Below, one piece after another: positions 13,670 through 21,883 of a stretch of 31,013 bases of DNA; positions within the stretch are counted from its first letter, which is position 1; the number at the start of each line of letters is the position of its first letter. Under the pieces are notes generated by a model. That model had not been told where the DNA came from and ran no database searches. It was given only the letters and a program-made list of their open reading frames with translations. The translations under genes and the position numbers were made by a program. The DNA comes from a virus. Location: the IMG/VR virus record IMGVR_UViG_3300010401_000067, positions 1-31,013 of that record; one strand, given 5' to 3'.

Positions 13670-14041
13670 ATGGAACCACAATTAACAAAAGACCAATTAC
13701 AAGCGATTGAACAGGCTAACGCTCCATTGATTGAGCAAGAGACAAATGAAGAATCAAGTTATTCATGGAGAACAAGTGCGTTTACTATAATTGGATTCAT
13801 TTCATCGTGGATTCAACATGGTTTATTATCAGCATTTCTTTTTGCAGTTGTATTCATTGGAATTCTTTTACTAGGTAGAATCAATGTGTTGGCAATTCAA
13901 AAGCAAATTGAAATAAACACAAAGGCTGTCCTTGTTAAGGGACAGCCTGAAGATAACGTGTATCAGAAGTTTGTGAATGTATTAAATTGGTTTTTATTAG
14001 GTACATTTACACTTGCCTTCTTTGCTTTATTCTTCCGATAA
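13670..14041 (+). CDS. Small two-helix membrane protein, possible holin
   Basis: This protein has 123 residues from the ATG at 13670, two bases after the terminase stop; an ATG at 13634 inside terL is the other in-frame start. A polar, acidic 30-residue N-terminus is followed by a long hydrophobic stretch (residues about 36-69, GLLSAFLFAVVFIGILLLG) and a second membrane helix at the C-terminus (residues 103-122, FLLGTFTLAFFALFF). Two helices and small size fit a holin, but no endolysin is adjacent. It could instead be another inner-membrane phage protein. An 8-bp hairpin lies within the coding region at 13923-13946, without a T-run. Confidence 0.6.
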   Translation: MEPQLTKDQLQAIEQANAPLIEQETNEESSYSWRTSAFTIIGFISSWIQHGLLSAFLFAVVFIGILLLGRINVLAIQKQIEINTKAVLVKGQPEDNVYQKFVNVLNWFLLGTFTLAFFALFFR

Positions 14042-14047
14042 AACTGT

Positions 14048-14659
14048 TCAAGCAGTTAAGCGCATTTGATTCTTAATCCAATGTGTAGCTTCAACCATTT
14101 CTTTTGGCGTCATCGGAACATATCCAATTGAATTTTCCGTACGCCATTTATTGAGGGCTACAACAATCATATAGACATTTGCTCCTGTCTTCGTGAACAT
14201 AGCGATTACCTTGTGATTTTCATCGTATGTTCTTGCTCTGCCTTCAATGGAATTTCTCGACCTTTGTTTTATTCCTTTGATTTGCATTGCACTATTTTTA
14301 TTGACTGTTCGATTGTTGTTGTTGATGCATCGCGATTCACGCTCATTTCTTCCGTGTCTTAGATTCTCTTTTCTACAATCGCTTGGATTGCGATTTTTAT
14401 GGTCTACAACAAATTCAGACGGTATGATTAGTTTGTGTAGATAAAGACAATCATAGCGTCTTCCCGGTTTAGATGATGGAACGTTTGTTGTAATATATCC
14501 AAGTCGTTGATACGCCCAACGATGATTCTTTATTTTATCGACATCTTCTGCGTCAATAATGGCGACTTTATGCCCAAATGTTGGAGATTCAATATGGATA
14601 TAAGCTAACTTACCTTCAATTGTTATTTCGTTTCGTGCGATATTTCTTGTTTGTTTCAT
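14048..14659 (-). CDS. Free-standing HNH homing endonuclease-like protein
   Basis: This 203-residue basic protein lies on the strand opposite to the packaging genes. The N-terminal part (VDKIKNHRWAYQRLGYITT) matches the segment that precedes HNH domains in phage homing enzymes. The HNH core is YLHKLI, then VVDHKNRNPSDCRKENLR, with the His-Asp-His and Asn positions in place. The C-terminal part (IKGIKQRSRNSIEGRARTYD) looks like an AP2-type DNA-binding segment. Such enzymes cut a target DNA and spread by repair. The gene sits between the membrane-protein gene and the portal gene. No intron or intein is seen, so it is an intergenic selfish insertion. Confidence 0.85.
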   Translation of the reverse strand: MKQTRNIARNEITIEGKLAYIHIESPTFGHKVAIIDAEDVDKIKNHRWAYQRLGYITTNVPSSKPGRRYDCLYLHKLIIPSEFVVDHKNRNPSDCRKENLRHGRNERESRCINNNNRTVNKNSAMQIKGIKQRSRNSIEGRARTYDENHKVIAMFTKTGANVYMIVVALNKWRTENSIGYVPMTPKEMVEATHWIKNQMRLTA

Positions 14660-14786
14660 AGTCTGTTTTATGATTGTTCAATTAGTAACTTGTCTTCTGA
14701 GTTAAATACAGTTTCATAAATGCAAATGCGAAAAATGTAAATCGACAATTTGAATCTCTAATTATGATAGAAGAATATTTCAAAAC

Positions 14787-16046
14787 ATGCAAACTATCAA
14801 CCCATTGATTTTAAGAGCAAAGGCTCCGACTGACAATAGAAGTCAATTACCGCTTCAACCCCAAAACTATTTGACGAATCAAGTTAGAGATTTGTCAATA
14901 AATTCGTTCTACGAGGAAGGATATAAGGTATCAAGCCTTGTGCGTTCGCTTGTTGATATGCGTGCAAATGCTTTAAGTCGTGCGCCAATTTGTCTTTATG
15001 ATGTAAAAGACCCAAAGACTCCAATTTCTTATGAAGAATCAATAAACATTCCTTTATACCGATTGCTTAATGACCCTGTTCCGGATTTCAGTTTCGACAA
15101 CATCATACACATGTTAGAGGAATTTAGAATTCTTGGTGGATGCAGCTATCTTTATATTTCTCGTGGTAATAGAAACATGATTGAGCAATTAGCTCCATAT
15201 ACTGCTGCTCATATCACACCTATCAATGGTGACGACCAATGGCTCGACCATTACAAGTTCGATAATGGTCAAGGATTCATAAAAGAAATTCCTAAGTCTG
15301 AAATAATAAGATTTCCTTGGCATTCTTACGACCCAAAAAATTACATGAGAAATCCGGGGCCACTTGCTTCTGTAGCTCGTGAAATAGATTGTGACAATCA
15401 AAGAGTTGAAATGCAATTGGCGATATCTCAACAGGGTATTGCTCCTTCATACATTGTTACAACCGGTCCTGACCAACACTTAGATGCTAATAACGCAAAT
15501 TTATTGGCTGAAATGATTCAATTGAGATTTGGGAGTAAGAATAGAAGTCGTGCCGCTCTTTTGAATTATGGTTCAACAGTTCAGCAATTGACGAATAACC
15601 TTGGAGATTATAATTCAAATGAATTGTCGAAGCTACCGGAAACGAGAGTCGCACAAGAACTTGAAATACCTCTCCAAATTCTTTCGTGGCTTGCTTCGGC
15701 TGATATGAAGACATATACAAATTTTGAACAAGCCATTAAACAATTTTATAAGACGCTTGAGCGAACATGGGGATTTTATGCAAAGACATTAACGAAATTC
15801 TTCCAACGTCCGGAAAATCAATTGGAAACAAGCCGTCAATATATTATTGGATTCGATTTGAGTAATATCGACGAATTGCATGATGGAGTTGATTTACAAC
15901 AAGACCGTTGGCTGGACAAATACAATAAAGGTGGTTGCACATTGAATGAATGTAGAGAAGGATTGGGATTGTCTCTTGATGATACAGATAAGGGCGGAAA
16001 ATATTTCTCCGAAAATGCAAAACCAGCAACATCAACACCAGAATAA
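14787..16046 (+). CDS. Portal protein (HK97-type)
   Basis: This 419-residue protein has HK97/SPP1-type portal features: an N-terminal wing containing YKVSSLVRSLVDMRANALS and ICLYD, then LYRLLNDPVPDFSF, FRILGGCSYLYISRG, an EIIRFPWHSYDP segment, PGPLASVAREI, and RLSFP-equivalent stem helices near residues 290-330. The portal dodecamer forms the vertex through which DNA enters and to which the tail attaches. It is the first gene after the HNH insertion and is followed 19 bases later by the prohead protease, the normal HK97 order. The 127-base gap before it may hold its own promoter, but no clear element was found. Confidence 0.9.
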   Translation: MQTINPLILRAKAPTDNRSQLPLQPQNYLTNQVRDLSINSFYEEGYKVSSLVRSLVDMRANALSRAPICLYDVKDPKTPISYEESINIPLYRLLNDPVPDFSFDNIIHMLEEFRILGGCSYLYISRGNRNMIEQLAPYTAAHITPINGDDQWLDHYKFDNGQGFIKEIPKSEIIRFPWHSYDPKNYMRNPGPLASVAREIDCDNQRVEMQLAISQQGIAPSYIVTTGPDQHLDANNANLLAEMIQLRFGSKNRSRAALLNYGSTVQQLTNNLGDYNSNELSKLPETRVAQELEIPLQILSWLASADMKTYTNFEQAIKQFYKTLERTWGFYAKTLTKFFQRPENQLETSRQYIIGFDLSNIDELHDGVDLQQDRWLDKYNKGGCTLNECREGLGLSLDDTDKGGKYFSENAKPATSTPE

Positions 16047-16065
16047 AACAAATTGTAATTACATT

Positions 16066-17055
16066 ATGGAAAAACTCATCATCTCAACAAATTCTGAAAT
16101 TCGCATTGACGAATCTGGTGCTGGAACATGGTCCGGATACGCAAACACAAAATACAATGTGGATTCACATGGTACATTGATGCTTGATGGTTGCTATCTC
16201 AACAGCATTCCTTCCTTCTTATTGAACAATTGTGCTCCTGATACTCATGGTGTTTCAGACAATTGTACTCCGACCTATCACAATATATTGGGGTATTATA
16301 CTCAAGCAGTTGAAGATGATTATGGTTTGTGGGTTGAGGGAAATTTTCATAGTGACCCTAAATCACAAGCTGCTCGTCAGAAGATGTTGGAGCGTCAAGC
16401 TGCTGGTATCAGTAATGGAATGTCTATTGGATTTGAAATTCCAGCCGGAACAGACATTTGGATTTATCAAAAGGATTATGATATTGAACTTCCCAAATAT
16501 ATTCCATCGAATAAACTCGCCCAAGTTTTAGAACAAGTTGCTGATTTGCCTTGTGTTCGATTGCTTACTGAGGTGATTGTGACAGAAGTTTCTCCAACTG
16601 TAATTCCATCAAATATTCAATCGGTGATGGAAGAAGTACGTTTTGAAAAAATGGAGCATAATTATACTAAGAACTCCGAAGTCAAATTGACGAAAAAAAC
16701 TGAATTGAACGGTAAGAACATGGAAATTAGAGTAGCAAAGAAATTGAGCAAGGACACATACGACAAGTTGTCTGCTCACCTCGATAAGCTTGATGGCATG
16801 CATGATGACCACATGGACAAGCTTTCGGACCACATGGATGATTTGAAGAAGTCCATGAAGGACGCGAAGGACATGAAGAAGTCCATGAAAGAAATGCGCG
16901 ACACTATTGACAAGCTTAATGACTCGGAACAGCGTGAGGAAGATGATGCTCACGAAGAGCCAGATGGTGACGAACCAAAGGGAAAAGATAAGAGAAGCAT
17001 GGATGACATTTACAACATGCTTAAGGAAATTAGCAACAAGAACAAAGAAATCTAA
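16066..17055 (+). CDS. Prohead protease (S78/HK97 gp4-like) with scaffold-like tail
   Basis: This 329-residue protein starts at the ATG at 16066, behind AATTGTAATTACATT; the longer in-frame reading would overlap the portal gene. Residues 15-175 are the S78 protease: TWSGYANTKYNVDSHG, a His-bearing segment TYHNILGYYTQAVEDDYGL (His72), NFHSDPKSQAARQ, and GISNGMSIGFEI with the probable catalytic Ser120. Residues about 225-290 form a Met/Lys/Asp/His-rich coiled coil (DKLSDHMDDLKKSMKD), followed by an acidic segment and a final basic helix. In HK97-like phages the scaffold is either part of the capsid protein or fused to the protease. Here a fused scaffold is the simplest reading. It would cleave itself and the capsid delta domain. 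Confidence 0.88.
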   Translation: MEKLIISTNSEIRIDESGAGTWSGYANTKYNVDSHGTLMLDGCYLNSIPSFLLNNCAPDTHGVSDNCTPTYHNILGYYTQAVEDDYGLWVEGNFHSDPKSQAARQKMLERQAAGISNGMSIGFEIPAGTDIWIYQKDYDIELPKYIPSNKLAQVLEQVADLPCVRLLTEVIVTEVSPTVIPSNIQSVMEEVRFEKMEHNYTKNSEVKLTKKTELNGKNMEIRVAKKLSKDTYDKLSAHLDKLDGMHDDHMDKLSDHMDDLKKSMKDAKDMKKSMKEMRDTIDKLNDSEQREEDDAHEEPDGDEPKGKDKRSMDDIYNMLKEISNKNKEI

Positions 17056-17065
17056 ATTAAAAAAA

Positions 17066-18484
17066 ATGGCAACACACGCAAATTTAACTTCAATCGGTGT
17101 CCGATTGACTGAAAAAGAAAATGAGTTCAAAGCACTCATGGCTTCTTATCCTCGCGGAACAGCGATGGCTCCAGAGGTGAAGAAATATGCAGAAAGCATG
17201 ACAAAGGACATTGGATTTTTGAAGGCTTCTTATGCTACTGTAGAGGAAGAGATTCGCACCCAATCTTCAATTAAGACAAATATTGCGAACAGTGCAATGC
17301 TTCCTCTTGGCGAACAGCAAATGTTGGCACGTCAGAAGGTTCTTTCTCCTTCGAAGATTTTTGGTGGAACGTTCGAAGCAAAGAGAGATGCAATGCATGC
17401 TGGAGAATTCATCATGGCTCTTATTCATCCTGCAGCACGTACTCGCGCTCAGTATGCAGATAAAGTCAAGGAATATTTTGGTGTTTCCATGGAAGACCTC
17501 CAATTGGGAATCACTGCTCCGGGAGAACAGAGAGCTTTGGGCGAATCTGTCAACCAAGCTGGTGCTTATTTGACTCCTGCATTACTTGAGTCGTACATCG
17601 TTGCATATCGTCAGTCTTATGGTGTTGCAAGACGTTTCTGCAAAATCATTCCAATGGGTAGCGACAAGGTTATTTTCCCGAAACGTGTATTGGGTTCTAA
17701 TACCTATTACATCAATGAGAATTCGGCATTCACTGAATCTGACCCAACTTACGGAAACTATGAGTTGAATGCTCGTCAATTGGCAGGTTTGGTTGCATAT
17801 AGTAATCAGCTTGGTGAAGATTCTCTTATCAACATTGCTGATTATATCTTCGCAGAGTTGATTTACAACATGAGCTATCAGGAAGATATTGCTCTTATCA
17901 GTGGAGATGGAACTTCCACATACGGTGGAATCAAGGGTCTAGCTTCCGGATTTGCTGCTGACACCACTGGTGTTGTGACTGCAACAAGTGGTACTTCAAC
18001 CGATTGGACGAAGTTTGTCATTGGTGATTTCACCAATCTTATCGGTAAGACGACTCCACTTCCGGGTGCAAATGAAGCATTCTTCTGCTCGAAGCAGTTC
18101 TTCGGTGCTGCAATGCTTAGACTTGCTGCTACTGCTGGTGGAAATAGACTTGACAACTTAGCGGATGACAATCTTGCTATTCAGGGATATAATGCTCGAT
18201 TTATGGGCTTCCCAGTTGTCTTCACACAGGCTATGCCGACTGCTGCTGGTACAGCACAGAATGTATGTTATTTCGGAACGATGGATTTGGCAGTATCTCT
18301 CGGTCAACGAGCAGAGATTGCTCTTGCATCCAGCACGGAAGCGCAGAACGCATTCGTTCAGAACCAAACATTGGTTCGTGGTATCGAGCGTTTCGACATC
18401 AACCCGCATACCCTTTCAATCTATGCCGGTGACAACTCGACACTTATTCCGGGTCCATTGTGCGCATTGAAGTCTGCAGCGTAA
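17066..18484 (+). CDS. Major capsid protein (HK97 fold)
   Basis: This 472-residue protein starts at the ATG at 17066 behind AAAAAA; an open frame extends upstream into the protease gene, but the ATG fits best. Residues 1-90 form a helical delta-like segment (KENEFKALMASYP, FLKASYATVEEEIRT) likely removed by the protease. Residues 100-470 match the HK97 fold: FEAKRDAMHAGEFIMALI (N-arm/E-loop region), GAYLTPALLESYIVAYRQ, RRFCKIIPMGSDKVIFPK, AYSNQLGEDSLINIADYI, ALISGDGTSTYGGIKGL and a P-domain and A-loop through TLVRGIERFDINPH. It forms the icosahedral shell. The portal-protease-capsid order and the following hairpin make this call firm. Confidence 0.95.
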   Translation: MATHANLTSIGVRLTEKENEFKALMASYPRGTAMAPEVKKYAESMTKDIGFLKASYATVEEEIRTQSSIKTNIANSAMLPLGEQQMLARQKVLSPSKIFGGTFEAKRDAMHAGEFIMALIHPAARTRAQYADKVKEYFGVSMEDLQLGITAPGEQRALGESVNQAGAYLTPALLESYIVAYRQSYGVARRFCKIIPMGSDKVIFPKRVLGSNTYYINENSAFTESDPTYGNYELNARQLAGLVAYSNQLGEDSLINIADYIFAELIYNMSYQEDIALISGDGTSTYGGIKGLASGFAADTTGVVTATSGTSTDWTKFVIGDFTNLIGKTTPLPGANEAFFCSKQFFGAAMLRLAATAGGNRLDNLADDNLAIQGYNARFMGFPVVFTQAMPTAAGTAQNVCYFGTMDLAVSLGQRAEIALASSTEAQNAFVQNQTLVRGIERFDINPHTLSIYAGDNSTLIPGPLCALKSAA

Positions 18485-18507
18485 CATAAACTAAAAACTT
18501 AAAATAA

Positions 18508-18528
18508 GGCTCCGGGGAATCCGGAGCC
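18508..18528 (+). terminator. GC-rich hairpin after the capsid gene
   Basis: GGCTCCGG (18508-18515), loop GGAAT, CCGGAGCC (18521-18528) form a perfect 8-bp stem 24 bases after the capsid stop. No T-run follows on the plus strand. It may be a partial terminator, an RNA-stability element protecting the abundant capsid message, or a processing site. Confidence 0.6.
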
Positions 18529-18560
18529 ATTGACTAACAAATTTTAACAAAAGAACTACA

Positions 18561-18980
18561 ATGCAATTTAATGCAAATATCAAACAAGTAAACGTCATTG
18601 CACCACAGGTTGCAAATGGTGCTGCTACTTTAACTGGGTCTGTTGATACGCTAGGCTTTAATTTCGTAAATTTTGCTTTGGACGTTCAATCGAACACGAC
18701 TCCTGCTACAACGTCATATCAGATAATGCAATCTGACGGTGCAACTGGTCCTTGGGTTGCTATCCCATCATCGAAGATTACATTTAGCGCATCTGCTAAT
18801 GGTCTTGCTGTTTGGAATATTTCTCAATCTGGTGGATATGATGACCGTTACTTATCTCTCTCTGGAAGTCAGGCTTCTGGAACAGCTTCGGTCTGCGCTA
18901 TCGCATCTCTTGGAAATCCAGAATTGGGCGTTGTAACTGCAACAGATGCAGGTGCTACTGTTGGATGGATTCAACTCTAA
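18561..18980 (+). CDS. Probable head decoration or head-associated protein
   Basis: This 139-residue protein directly follows the capsid gene and its hairpin and is followed by a strong terminator. It has no charged helices; the sequence is Ala/Ser/Thr-rich and beta-like (GSVDTLGFNFVNFALDV, YQIMQSDGATGPWVAI). Small beta-rich proteins in this slot are often capsid decoration proteins or head fibres, made in large amounts. This fits the context, but no motif proves it. No signal peptide is present. Confidence 0.65.
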   Translation: MQFNANIKQVNVIAPQVANGAATLTGSVDTLGFNFVNFALDVQSNTTPATTSYQIMQSDGATGPWVAIPSSKITFSASANGLAVWNISQSGGYDDRYLSLSGSQASGTASVCAIASLGNPELGVVTATDAGATVGWIQL

Positions 18981-19014
18981 TAGATAGATTTTCTATAACC
19001 AAAATCCACACACG

Positions 19015-19047
19015 AAGGAGAGTGACATTTTTGTTGCTCTCCTTTTT
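19015..19047 (+). terminator. Intrinsic terminator ending the head operon
   Basis: AAGGAGAG (19015-19022) and CTCTCCTT (19037-19044) form an 8-bp stem over a 14-base loop and run into TTTATT. It separates the head genes from the tail genes. Confidence 0.8.
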
Positions 19048-19093
19048 ATTTGGATACTTATGATAGCAATAAAGTTGCATTCATAAACAAATT

Positions 19094-19939
19094 ATGGCAA
19101 ACACACTCTGGAAAGACCAAATAATTAACACGGTTAAAGATGTTAAGGACCGAATAACTTCGGTCAATGTACCTTTGCGTTTTTCTGCTAATATAAATAA
19201 AGAATTGGAACTTGAGACTATCATTAAAGGTAAAATTTCATTAGCAAAAGATTATATCTACGATGATTTGGCTTTGATTTTCAAAACTAAGATTCCTGAA
19301 ACCGTAAATCAATGGTTGAATTACAAGAGATATCAAGTTGATAATACGAAACAAAGTATTTCGCGAGACCTTCAACAAATATCTCAAATAGCGGGACTTC
19401 CTGTTGGTTCTATTTTAGAGGTTGGTTCATTATTCGATTTGGCATTCTGGCTTTTCAATAGCGGACTCAACTTACATCCGAGAACATTTTCTGCTTATGG
19501 AACTCCGGGTTCTGGTTCAACTGCAATTGGTGCTGGTGTAGCTCAAATTGGTGATATTTGTGTTGACACACAAGGTTGGTTTTTATACATCAATACATCG
19601 ACCAATATAAATCTACCAACATGGGTTAAGTGGCTTGCAACATCAGTCATGGATAATATATTGAACATTGGTTATGATTCACAAGGCAATCCCGGTGTAT
19701 TTCGAAATGTAGGAGTTGATTATACTCTTTGGTTAATGTCTGAAGATGGAACATTGGCTGACAGAGTAGGTTTTGATGTCAACCCATTTTTCATTAAACT
19801 TAATGAGCGTTACGAAGAAAAGAAAGATGCTTCATTCAAGAAATATTTTCCTCTTTTAGAAATCAGTGTAGACGGTTCTAGCACGGTCAGTGATTATTCA
19901 CGTTCAATAACAACTCCAAATCCTTGGATTATGATGTAA
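19094..19939 (+). CDS. Hypothetical structural protein, head-tail or tail
   Basis: This 281-residue protein is first in the unit that follows the head terminator. The N-terminal 110 residues are helical and charged (DQIINTVKDVKDRIT, IPETVNQWLNYKRYQVDN). The middle has a Gly/Ser-rich stretch (YGTPGSGSTAIGAGVAQIG) followed by GWFLYINTSTN, a pattern seen in small beta domains of phage tail or fibre proteins. The C-terminus contains FFIKLNERYEEKKD and ends PNPWIMM. Its position suggests a connector or tail component. No family is recognised. Confidence 0.7.
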   Translation: MANTLWKDQIINTVKDVKDRITSVNVPLRFSANINKELELETIIKGKISLAKDYIYDDLALIFKTKIPETVNQWLNYKRYQVDNTKQSISRDLQQISQIAGLPVGSILEVGSLFDLAFWLFNSGLNLHPRTFSAYGTPGSGSTAIGAGVAQIGDICVDTQGWFLYINTSTNINLPTWVKWLATSVMDNILNIGYDSQGNPGVFRNVGVDYTLWLMSEDGTLADRVGFDVNPFFIKLNERYEEKKDASFKKYFPLLEISVDGSSTVSDYSRSITTPNPWIMM

Positions 19940-19942
19940 AAT

Positions 19943-20122
19943 ATGAATACAACACAATTACTTTCAATGTACAACAAAAAGACTCAAAGAGAGCTTGAAA
20001 TTCATGCTGTTGCTTCAAAATTGACACCGGAACAATATTCCGAGCAGATTTCGGAATGGATAAATAGTGGCAAGACTCTTGAGGAATTCGAAAAAGAGGT
20101 AAAAGCCAAAACTCAGAGATAA
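19943..20122 (+). CDS. Small charged protein, 59 residues
   Basis: An ATG at 19943, directly after the previous stop, opens a 59-codon ORF ending 7 bases before the next ATG. The product is hydrophilic and helical (TQLLSMYNKKTQRELEIHAV, then TPEQYSEQISEWINSGKT and LEEFEKEVKAKTQR). The tight spacing on both sides and its composition make it a real gene. Its size and position could fit a small tail or assembly accessory. No family is recognised. Confidence 0.7.
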   Translation: MNTTQLLSMYNKKTQRELEIHAVASKLTPEQYSEQISEWINSGKTLEEFEKEVKAKTQR

Positions 20123-20129
20123 TTATAAT

Positions 20130-20384
20130 ATGGAAAACGAAAAGAATATCGCTATTGATACAACAGAAAAAAATATTGCAATTGACGTGAAGCCGATTGC
20201 ACAAATTCCATCTGTGGTAAAGATACCAAAAATTCCTACTGAACCCTATGCGGTTTACGATTTGGAAAAGTTCGATTCTCAGATTTATTGGAAAGCAGTA
20301 AATCTCTTTCAAAACGTAGTAGTAAGCACTGAGGCAGAAGTAATTGCAGGTGCAAAATGGAAAGTATCAAATTACAACCTTTAA
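20130..20384 (+). CDS. Small hypothetical protein with short internal repeat
   Basis: This 84-residue protein begins with a near-duplicate ENEKNIAID / TEKNIAID, followed by a Pro-rich linker (IPKIPTEPYAVYD) and a C-terminal helix-strand segment (SQIYWKAVNLFQNVVVS). It lies 11 bases before the tail-tube candidate, behind a TAATTATAAT tract instead of a Shine-Dalgarno sequence. It may be a tail accessory. No family is recognised. Confidence 0.65.
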   Translation: MENEKNIAIDTTEKNIAIDVKPIAQIPSVVKIPKIPTEPYAVYDLEKFDSQIYWKAVNLFQNVVVSTEAEVIAGAKWKVSNYNL

Positions 20385-20395
20385 TTTAACGAATC

Positions 20396-21391
20396 ATGCC
20401 TTTAAACGGAAACAATTATTTCGATGTACTCATTCCGCAATATACAACAATTCCTTATGCTGTAGCAGGATTCGCGTATAGTGCAACAGCTTCTACAACC
20501 GGACAAGCCGGAGTTTTTGGTATTCGTAAAGATGCTCATTTGCAAATCCAAGGTGTCACTCGTGTTGATGCTGCTGGTAAAGAGCAGACAGATGGAATGA
20601 TGGTTAAACTTGAATTGGACCTTTGGCAGACAGATGCTCCATCATTTGCCAACATGTATTATCTATCCAAGCAGCTTGTTCAATGTGCTCCAAAGATTGC
20701 TGCTGGCGACATCTACAATTTCACTGACAATTCTTCCGCTAATCCATTTGGAAGCGCAACAACTGCAAGCGGTTCTGTTTTATTGGGAATGGAATGGAAT
20801 TATGTTCTTTCCACGAAGGACATTACAAACAAAGTCACATTGAGCGGCAAGATGCATCCAGTTGAATACGATTGGTTGCTTGGAAATACGACTTCTACAA
20901 TTGCAAATACGGCTGTAGCTGGAACGGCAACTGTTGGATTATCTGGTTCTTCTTATTCTCAAGCTGCTTATGGAATTCCGGGCATTAATTCATTGACTCT
21001 TTCTGGGACGAATATTGGTTTAGTCTCAGAAGATACAAAACTTTCATTCAAGAGTATTGCTCCTACCAAAACAACTCGTGAACAACCATTGTGTAAATTC
21101 ATTGAAGTAGAAATTGATGGTAAGGCATTACAGGGGCGTTATTTCGACCAGCAATATTTTACCGGAACTCGCAATTCTGATTTTACGGTAAGTGTTGTAT
21201 GTTGGAATGGAATTACATTCAACTTTGTCAATTCTTTGTCCTTTGTTGGTTCACCAGATTTGAGTGATTCCAGTGCCACAATACCTTTCAAATTAAAAGG
21301 TAAAATAGCGTATGACCCGAATGGCGTAAACACAAATATCGCGTTCTCTGGCAATACTATTACATTTACTCGAAGTGTCTATCAGCCTTGA
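20396..21391 (+). CDS. Candidate major tail (tube) protein
   Basis: This 331-residue protein is beta-rich throughout with few charged helices. It starts MPLNGNNYFDVLIPQYTTIP and ends IAFSGNTITFTRSVYQP. Features include GIRKDAHLQIQGVTRVD, MVKLELDLWQTDAPSF, YVLSTKDITNKVTLSGKM and KFIEVEIDGKALQGRYFD, which read as long antiparallel strands. It is followed at once by a strong terminator, as expected for an abundant structural protein, and it lies downstream of the head genes in a long-tailed phage. A tail-tube role is the best fit by position and size. A different tail protein is possible. Confidence 0.5.
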   Translation: MPLNGNNYFDVLIPQYTTIPYAVAGFAYSATASTTGQAGVFGIRKDAHLQIQGVTRVDAAGKEQTDGMMVKLELDLWQTDAPSFANMYYLSKQLVQCAPKIAAGDIYNFTDNSSANPFGSATTASGSVLLGMEWNYVLSTKDITNKVTLSGKMHPVEYDWLLGNTTSTIANTAVAGTATVGLSGSSYSQAAYGIPGINSLTLSGTNIGLVSEDTKLSFKSIAPTKTTREQPLCKFIEVEIDGKALQGRYFDQQYFTGTRNSDFTVSVVCWNGITFNFVNSLSFVGSPDLSDSSATIPFKLKGKIAYDPNGVNTNIAFSGNTITFTRSVYQP

Positions 21392-21412
21392 TGACCTGCA
21401 AATACATGAACT

Positions 21413-21439
21413 AAGCCTCCTTTTGGAGGCTTTTTCATT
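21413..21439 (+). terminator. Intrinsic terminator after the tube candidate
   Basis: AAGCCTCC (21413-21420), loop TTTT, GGAGGC followed by TTTTTCATTTT. It is a textbook rho-independent terminator, 22 bases after the stop. Confidence 0.9.
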
Positions 21440-21502
21440 TTGTACCTTCCCAAAACAAATTTGTAATTATTGTATCAAAGTGAATATGAAATTAAACTAA
21501 AT

Positions 21503-21883
21503 ATGGAACAATTAGAACAAGAAAACTTTATTTCATCAATACACCAAGCATTGAATACTTATCCGGTAATGGTTTATAATGGTCAAGAGTTTCCTGTGTC
21601 CAAACCATTGCCACAAGCTTTGACGCATATCAGTGAAGATGTTAGGGCTGTAAAAAAGAATGTTATCACTGTGACGGATACGGTGAATGAACAGAATTTA
21701 TTGTTACAAGGATTGAAACGTCGAAGACAAATCAAACAATATTTTTTGAAAATGATTGTGTCCATTGATGAATCCTTTAAAGTTTCAAAGGTTTACAAAT
21801 TGATTGTAGGTATAGTAGGTGCGTATGTAGCATACAATGGCATCGTCAAAATCATTGAAGAAATAACAAAATGGCTATCTTAA
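21503..21883 (+). CDS. Coiled-coil protein with C-terminal membrane helix, XhlA/holin-like
   Basis: This protein has 126 residues from the ATG at 21503; a TTG at 21470 is in frame. The N-terminal 90 residues are polar and helical, with a heptad-like stretch (ISEDVRAVKKNVITVTDTV). A basic segment RRRQIKQ precedes a single hydrophobic helix at about residues 98-117 (LIVGIVGAYVAYNGIVKII). A coiled coil followed by a membrane helix is the layout of XhlA-type holin accessories. It overlaps the fibre gene by 13 bases. A role as a fibre-associated membrane protein cannot be excluded. Confidence 0.6.
   Translation: MEQLEQENFISSIHQALNTYPVMVYNGQEFPVSKPLPQALTHISEDVRAVKKNVITVTDTVNEQNLLLQGLKRRRQIKQYFLKMIVSIDESFKVSKVYKLIVGIVGAYVAYNGIVKIIEEITKWLS

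Noticed and set aside
13923-13946. Hairpin GGCTGTCC/GGACAGCC as a terminator
   Set aside because: It is inside the membrane-protein coding region and has no T-run after it.
16907-17065. Longer N-terminus for the capsid protein
   Set aside because: The extension is a Met/Arg/Lys/Thr-rich frame-shifted reading of the protease coiled coil; the ATG at 17066 follows an A-rich tract and fits the family.
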